From an uncultured Bacteroidales bacterium (lineage in GTDB: Bacteria; Bacteroidota; Bacteroidia; Bacteroidales; Bacteroidaceae), in contig CADALZ010000028.1 of the NCBI GenBank assembly GCA_902788865.1, forward strand, positions 1 through 36,882: a stretch of 36,882 nt of DNA. The letters run 5' to 3'. Within the stretch, counting starts at the first letter, position 1. Each line of letters begins with the position of its first letter. The notes under the pieces were generated by a model that had not been told where the DNA came from, did not search any database, and saw nothing but the letters and a program-made list of their open reading frames with translations. Position numbers and translations under genes: made by a program. Below are positions 34,374 through 36,882 of the stretch, piece by piece.

Positions 34374-34883
34374 ATGCAGGAAATCGACTTTCAAGCAGAT
34401 GTTCTCCCACTGAAAGACAAGCTCTTCAGAGTAGCTTTCAGGATCACCCTTCGCCGCGAAGAGGCCGAGGACATCGTGCAGGAAACGTTGGTCAGAGCAT
34501 GGAGCCAGCGGGCCGAGCTTTCCAGCAAAGCGTCCATCGAAGCCTTTTGCGTCACCATTGCCAAGAATCTGGCACTGGATGCACGTCAGAAGAAAGACGC
34601 TCAGCACGAAGAGCTTACCCCAGAGCAAGACCAAGCCCCTGCTGCATCTACGCCCTATGATCAGCTGGTGGAGAAAGAGCGCATCCAGATGCTCAGGCAG
34701 TTCGTCAGTCGTCTGCCAGAGAAGCAGCGTGACATCTTCCACCTGCGCGACGTAGAAGGAAAAAGTTATCAGGAAATTGCCTCGATGCTGCAGCTCACAG
34801 AAGAGCAGGTGAAAGTCTATCTCTTCCGTGCCAGGCAGAAAATCAGGCAGCAGTTTATTAAAACAGAAGGCTATGGACTCTAA
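34374..34883 (+). CDS. ECF-type RNA polymerase sigma-70 family factor
   Basis: 169 residues. Region 2 (LFRVAFRITLRREEAEDIVQETLVRAW) contacts core and the -10. Region 4 (LPEKQRDIFHLRDVEGKSYQEIASMLQLTEEQVKVYLFRARQKI) is the helix-turn-helix for the -35. The acidic linker of about 30 residues between them contains EELTPEQDQAPA. No region 1 or 3, so an ECF member. It begins 65 bases after argB behind its own ECF-like promoter and overlaps the next gene by 11 bases, which points to translational coupling with its regulator. Confidence 0.94.
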   Translation: MQEIDFQADVLPLKDKLFRVAFRITLRREEAEDIVQETLVRAWSQRAELSSKASIEAFCVTIAKNLALDARQKKDAQHEELTPEQDQAPAASTPYDQLVEKERIQMLRQFVSRLPEKQRDIFHLRDVEGKSYQEIASMLQLTEEQVKVYLFRARQKIRQQFIKTEGYGL

Positions 34884-35337
34884 ACAGGCAGAAAAACTCT
34901 TGGAGCGCTACTGGGCGTGTGAGACCACCCTGGAGGAAGAAGCGCAGCTGCGCCGCTACTTCAGTGAGGAAGAGGTACCCTCTTCCCTGCAGCCCTATCG
35001 CACCCTGTTCGTCTATCAGCAGCAGCAGTCGGAAGCAGGGCTCAGTGCCGATTTCGATGCCCGTGTGCTGGCAGAGATTGCCGATGCCCCTGTGGTGAAG
35101 GCACGTCGTGTCACACTCATCACGCGCCTCATGCCTATGCTTAAAGCCGCTGCCGCCATCGCCCTGCTGCTCCTTATGGGCAATCTTCTGAAGCAGTCGT
35201 TCACCGCTGGTCAGAGAGACATCATTCCCACAGACACCATAGGCAATCAGATCTCCGTGCCTTCGGTAGCCCTCACAGACGAGGCCGCCATCGCCGAGAA
35301 AGACAGCCTCGATGTGGTGAATGTGCTGAAAGAGTAA
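34873..35337 (+). CDS. Probable anti-sigma factor, single-pass membrane protein
   Basis: 154 residues from ATG 34873, overlapping the sigma gene's end by 11 bases; a GTG reading from 34828 would overlap further and is rejected. The cytosolic N-terminal ~75 residues are acidic and helical (KQAEKLLERYWACETTLEEEAQLRRYF), resembling sigma-binding domains, though no zinc motif is seen. One membrane helix spans about 87-105 (MPMLKAAAAIALLLLMGNL). A ~50-residue periplasmic tail follows. Function is inferred from the coupling and topology. Confidence 0.75.
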   Translation: MDSKQAEKLLERYWACETTLEEEAQLRRYFSEEEVPSSLQPYRTLFVYQQQQSEAGLSADFDARVLAEIADAPVVKARRVTLITRLMPMLKAAAAIALLLLMGNLLKQSFTAGQRDIIPTDTIGNQISVPSVALTDEAAIAEKDSLDVVNVLKE

Positions 35338-35449
35338 CATTTTCATTTGCTTTAAACATAATGTGTAGTTAGTGTATTGTTATAAAAGTCTTTAAACAAA
35401 AGAAGCTGTGAAGTTTCGTTTCATACAAAATCTCATAAAACGCTAACTA

Positions 35450-35495
35450 AATAAAGAGGACCCTGCGTGAGCATAGTCCTCTTTATTCTTTTACT
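35450..35495 (+). terminator. Rho-independent terminator after the sigma/anti-sigma pair
   Basis: AATAAAGAGGAC (35450-35461) pairs perfectly with GTCCTCTTTATT (35476-35487) around a 14-base loop, followed by CTTTTACT. It ends the speA-argB-sigma region about 110 bases after the last stop. Confidence 0.75.
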
Positions 35496-35496
35496 C

Positions 35497-35652
35497 AAGT
35501 TTCGGAAGTTCGCAAAGCCCTGAAAGGGCTGAAGGCTACACGCTTATAATCCCTCCCCCCGTGGGGGAGGTTAGGAGAGGGAACGCCTCCTGCATAGTAA
35601 GAGTACAATGCTACGTGAAAGCCCTCACCTGACCTCTCCCAAGGGAGAGGGA
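35497..35652 (+). repeat. Multi-hairpin interspersed element, copy B
   Basis: The first 31 bases are identical to those of copy C at 36348. Blocks in order: GCCCTGAAAGGGC hairpin, CCCTCCCCC/GTGGGGGAGG hairpin, GTTAGGAGAGGG, AACGCCTCCTGCATA, variable ~20 bases, GCCCTCACCTGACCTCTCCC, AAGGGAGAGGGA. The block GGAGGTTAGGAGAGGG is roughly complementary to the distal CCTCACCTGACCTC block, so the whole element can fold back. Same orientation as copy C. Confidence 0.9.
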
Positions 35653-35704
35653 TTGATTAATAAGCACTTGCTGTTGCCTATAATTGAAAATAATAATGTA
35701 ATAG

Positions 35705-35735
35705 TTTGTACAGATGGTTTTTTGTACTACTTTTG
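35705..35735 (+). promoter_or_regulatory. Bacteroidetes promoter for the ORF6N gene
   Basis: TTTG (35705-35708), 19-base spacer, TACTTTTG (35728-35735): a full match to both consensus boxes, 35 bases before the start codon. The cassette gene thus carries its own host-type promoter. Confidence 0.78.
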
Positions 35736-35770
35736 CGCCCAAATTGCAAACTTAAAAAATAAAAACGGCA

Positions 35771-36349
35771 ATGAATGATATAGAAATTATCCAGAACAAA
35801 ATCTATGAGATTAGAGGCCAGCGCGTCATGCTGGACAGGGATTTAGCGTATTTATATGGTGTAGAAACAAAGGCTTTGAATCAGGCTGTAAAGAGAAACA
35901 TACAACGTTTCCCCCACGATTTCATGTTTCAACTCACTGAGGCAGAGCTAACTATTTTGAGGTCACAATTTGTGACCTCAAAAGGAAGAGGTGGTGTTAG
36001 ATACTTACCTTATGCTTTTACAGAACTGGGGGTAGCTATGCTAAGTAGTGTCTTGAAATCAGAGACTGCAATCGAGGTGAATATCGGTATCATGAGAGCG
36101 TTTGTCGCACTTCGTCAATTGGCGTATTCTTTACCTAAGCCAGATAAAACAACTGATGTTTCACAATTGCGCCAAGACTTTGAAGACTTAAAACTAGATA
36201 TTGAAGAAATCCTTCGCAATCAGAACGACATCAACGAGAAAACCCGCATGCAGCTGGATGCCATCTCCACCGCCCTTGCAGAGTTGCAAGCCAAGCCAAA
36301 GGAAGAAAAGCCTCGACGCCGCATTGGGTTCATTCAAGATGATAAATAA
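35771..36349 (+). CDS. ORF6N-domain DNA-binding protein (phage-type)
   Basis: 192 residues. An ORF6N domain covers about 8-95 (IYEIRGQRVMLDRDLAYLYGVETKALNQAVKRN, RFPHDFMFQLT, YLPYAFTELGVAMLSSVLKSE). This KilA-N-associated domain occurs in phages and mobile DNA and is thought to bind DNA. A helical coiled-coil-like stretch (about 125-165) and a basic tail (KPKEEKPRRRIGF) follow. The first two thirds are more AT-rich than neighbouring genes, while the last third has host-like composition, so transfer or mosaic origin is likely. Direct copies of a ~155-bp element flank it; the downstream copy begins at the stop codon. A deleted copy lies at 1-97. Confidence 0.9.
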   Translation: MNDIEIIQNKIYEIRGQRVMLDRDLAYLYGVETKALNQAVKRNIQRFPHDFMFQLTEAELTILRSQFVTSKGRGGVRYLPYAFTELGVAMLSSVLKSETAIEVNIGIMRAFVALRQLAYSLPKPDKTTDVSQLRQDFEDLKLDIEEILRNQNDINEKTRMQLDAISTALAELQAKPKEEKPRRRIGFIQDDK

Positions 36350-36500
36350 GTTTCGGAAGTTCGCAAAGCCCTGAAAGGCATAAGTCCACACACTTACAAT
36401 CCCTCCCCCCATGGGGGAGGTTAGGAGAGGGTACGCACGCTGCATAGCATGAGACGGCTATGTGAAAGTCCTCACCTAACCTCTCCCAGAGGGAGAGGGA
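36348..36500 (+). repeat. Multi-hairpin interspersed element, copy C
   Basis: Same orientation and block order as copy B. It begins within the ORF6N stop codon region and ends at GGGAGAGGGA. Differences from B are concentrated in the two variable segments; the paired G-rich and C-rich arms are kept. Confidence 0.9.
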
Positions 36501-36882
36501 CTAATTTGCGAAACTTGAATACCATCTACTTCCACAAAGTCGATGGCCAGAGCATGGACATGCAGGAGGTAACGCCAAGCGAGGTGCCGATGGCTGTCAA
36601 AAACGCTACTGCCCTCTGGATAACGTATTCCCGAAGCACTTTCTTGCTTTTGATAGCAGTTAAGGATAAGGTATGTGTGCATGTATTTTTGGAAGAAATT
36701 GAAATGAAATGAGAATTGTGGCATGGATGCCCATGATATTCTGCTGCAAGATGCATAAATATACAATCGCGACATTAACTCCACCACCCACTCCAAATGC
36801 CAAAAACGAACTCCCTCGTGAGGTCGTAAAAACTGCCTCACGGGGAAAGTCAAATGACCTCGCGAGGCTATTACTATCTGAA
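36350..36882. other. Region without a confident gene at the right edge
   Basis: It contains element copy C (to 36500), about 310 bases of unassigned sequence, and the start of a 22-bp-pitch palindrome array (36814 onward). Overlapping ORFs occur on both strands in 36476-36853, but none has a recognisable domain. The plus frame ending at 36712 (HKVDGQSMDMQEV, VPMAVKNATALWITYSR) could be a gene remnant; this is a weak call. Confidence 0.6.
36814..36867. repeat. Palindromes CCTCGYGAGG at 22-bp pitch, open at the window edge
   Basis: CCTCGTGAGG (36814), CCTCACGGGG (36836) and CCTCGCGAGG (36858), each 10 bases, separated by 12-base spacers of different sequence. Start-to-start spacing is exactly 22 both times. 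The array may continue past the window. Confidence 0.85.

Larger units (their letters stand above)
35338..35770. other. Gene-free region: AT-rich leader, terminator, element copy B, promoter
   Basis: No ORF with coding character. It contains, in order, a ~110-base AT-rich stretch, the terminator at 35450-35495, element copy B at 35497-35652, and the ORF6N gene promoter at 35705-35735. Confidence 0.85.

Noticed and set aside
35497-36500. The G-rich and C-rich direct repeats as a CRISPR array
   Set aside because: Only two copies in tandem orientation, about 155 bp each with internal hairpins, separated by a gene rather than short spacers; no cas genes.
36476-36853. 125-residue minus-strand ORF at the right edge
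   Set aside because: Its C-terminus is the translated element (ISPSPSGRG) and the rest has no recognisable domain; an overlapping plus frame is equally open, so no CDS is called.
36814-36867. The 22-bp-pitch palindromes as a CRISPR array
   Set aside because: Repeats of 10 bases and spacers of 12 are far too short, and the repeats are imperfect palindromes.

Overview
The window is chromosomal DNA of a member of the Bacteroidales, most likely Prevotellaceae or Bacteroidaceae (inference). Evidence: promoters with the Bacteroidetes -7 box TAnnTTTG just before start codons, few Shine-Dalgarno sites, a speA-argB-ECF sigma neighbourhood, an acpP-fabF-rnc run, lipoprotein-type efflux components, and secreted GH27 and acetylesterase enzymes. 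I saw no rRNA, tRNA, CRISPR array, integrase or complete IS.

Layout. 1-97: internally deleted, reversed remnant of an ORF6N-domain gene. 223-6959 (minus): adaptor, RND pump, TolC-type channel and a divergent LpxA-like acyltransferase. 7225-10021 (plus): Ig-like lipoprotein and DUF3108 protein. 10036-13103 (minus): cysS and a GH3-family enzyme. 13238-14248 (plus): phosphofructokinase, tail-to-tail with rnc; rnc, fabF and acpP form a minus-strand operon to 16614. 16763-21949 (plus): purN, then a surface-glycan run of two glycosyltransferases, a WaaP/Kdo-kinase-like protein and an MsbA-type ABC exporter. 22288-25364: small exported protein, RNase H with viroplasmin domain (minus), shikimate kinase, secreted histidine acid phosphatase. 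25384-31397 (minus): GH27, sialate-O-acetylesterase-like protein, SDR and a large unrecognised secreted serine hydrolase, without SusC/SusD here. 31550-35337 (plus): speA, argB, ECF sigma factor and probable anti-sigma. 35338-36882: repeat-rich tail with an ORF6N-domain gene.

Function. Most of the window is housekeeping: fatty acid, purine, arginine/polyamine and shikimate pathways, glycolysis and RNA processing. Envelope functions run through it: efflux, an LpxA paralogue, core-type glycosylation and an exporter. The GH27 cluster looks like an export-coupled glycan-degradation unit.

The unusual content is mainly repeats. A ~155-bp multi-hairpin element occurs three times, and two copies flank the ORF6N gene as direct repeats. 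The deleted ORF6N copy at the other end of the window suggests the gene is mobile or recombining. Short-unit arrays (7, 8 and 16 bp) lie at gene junctions: one supplies the argB start codon and one codes for a protein linker. Palindromes CCTCGYGAGG at an exact 22-bp pitch run off the right edge.
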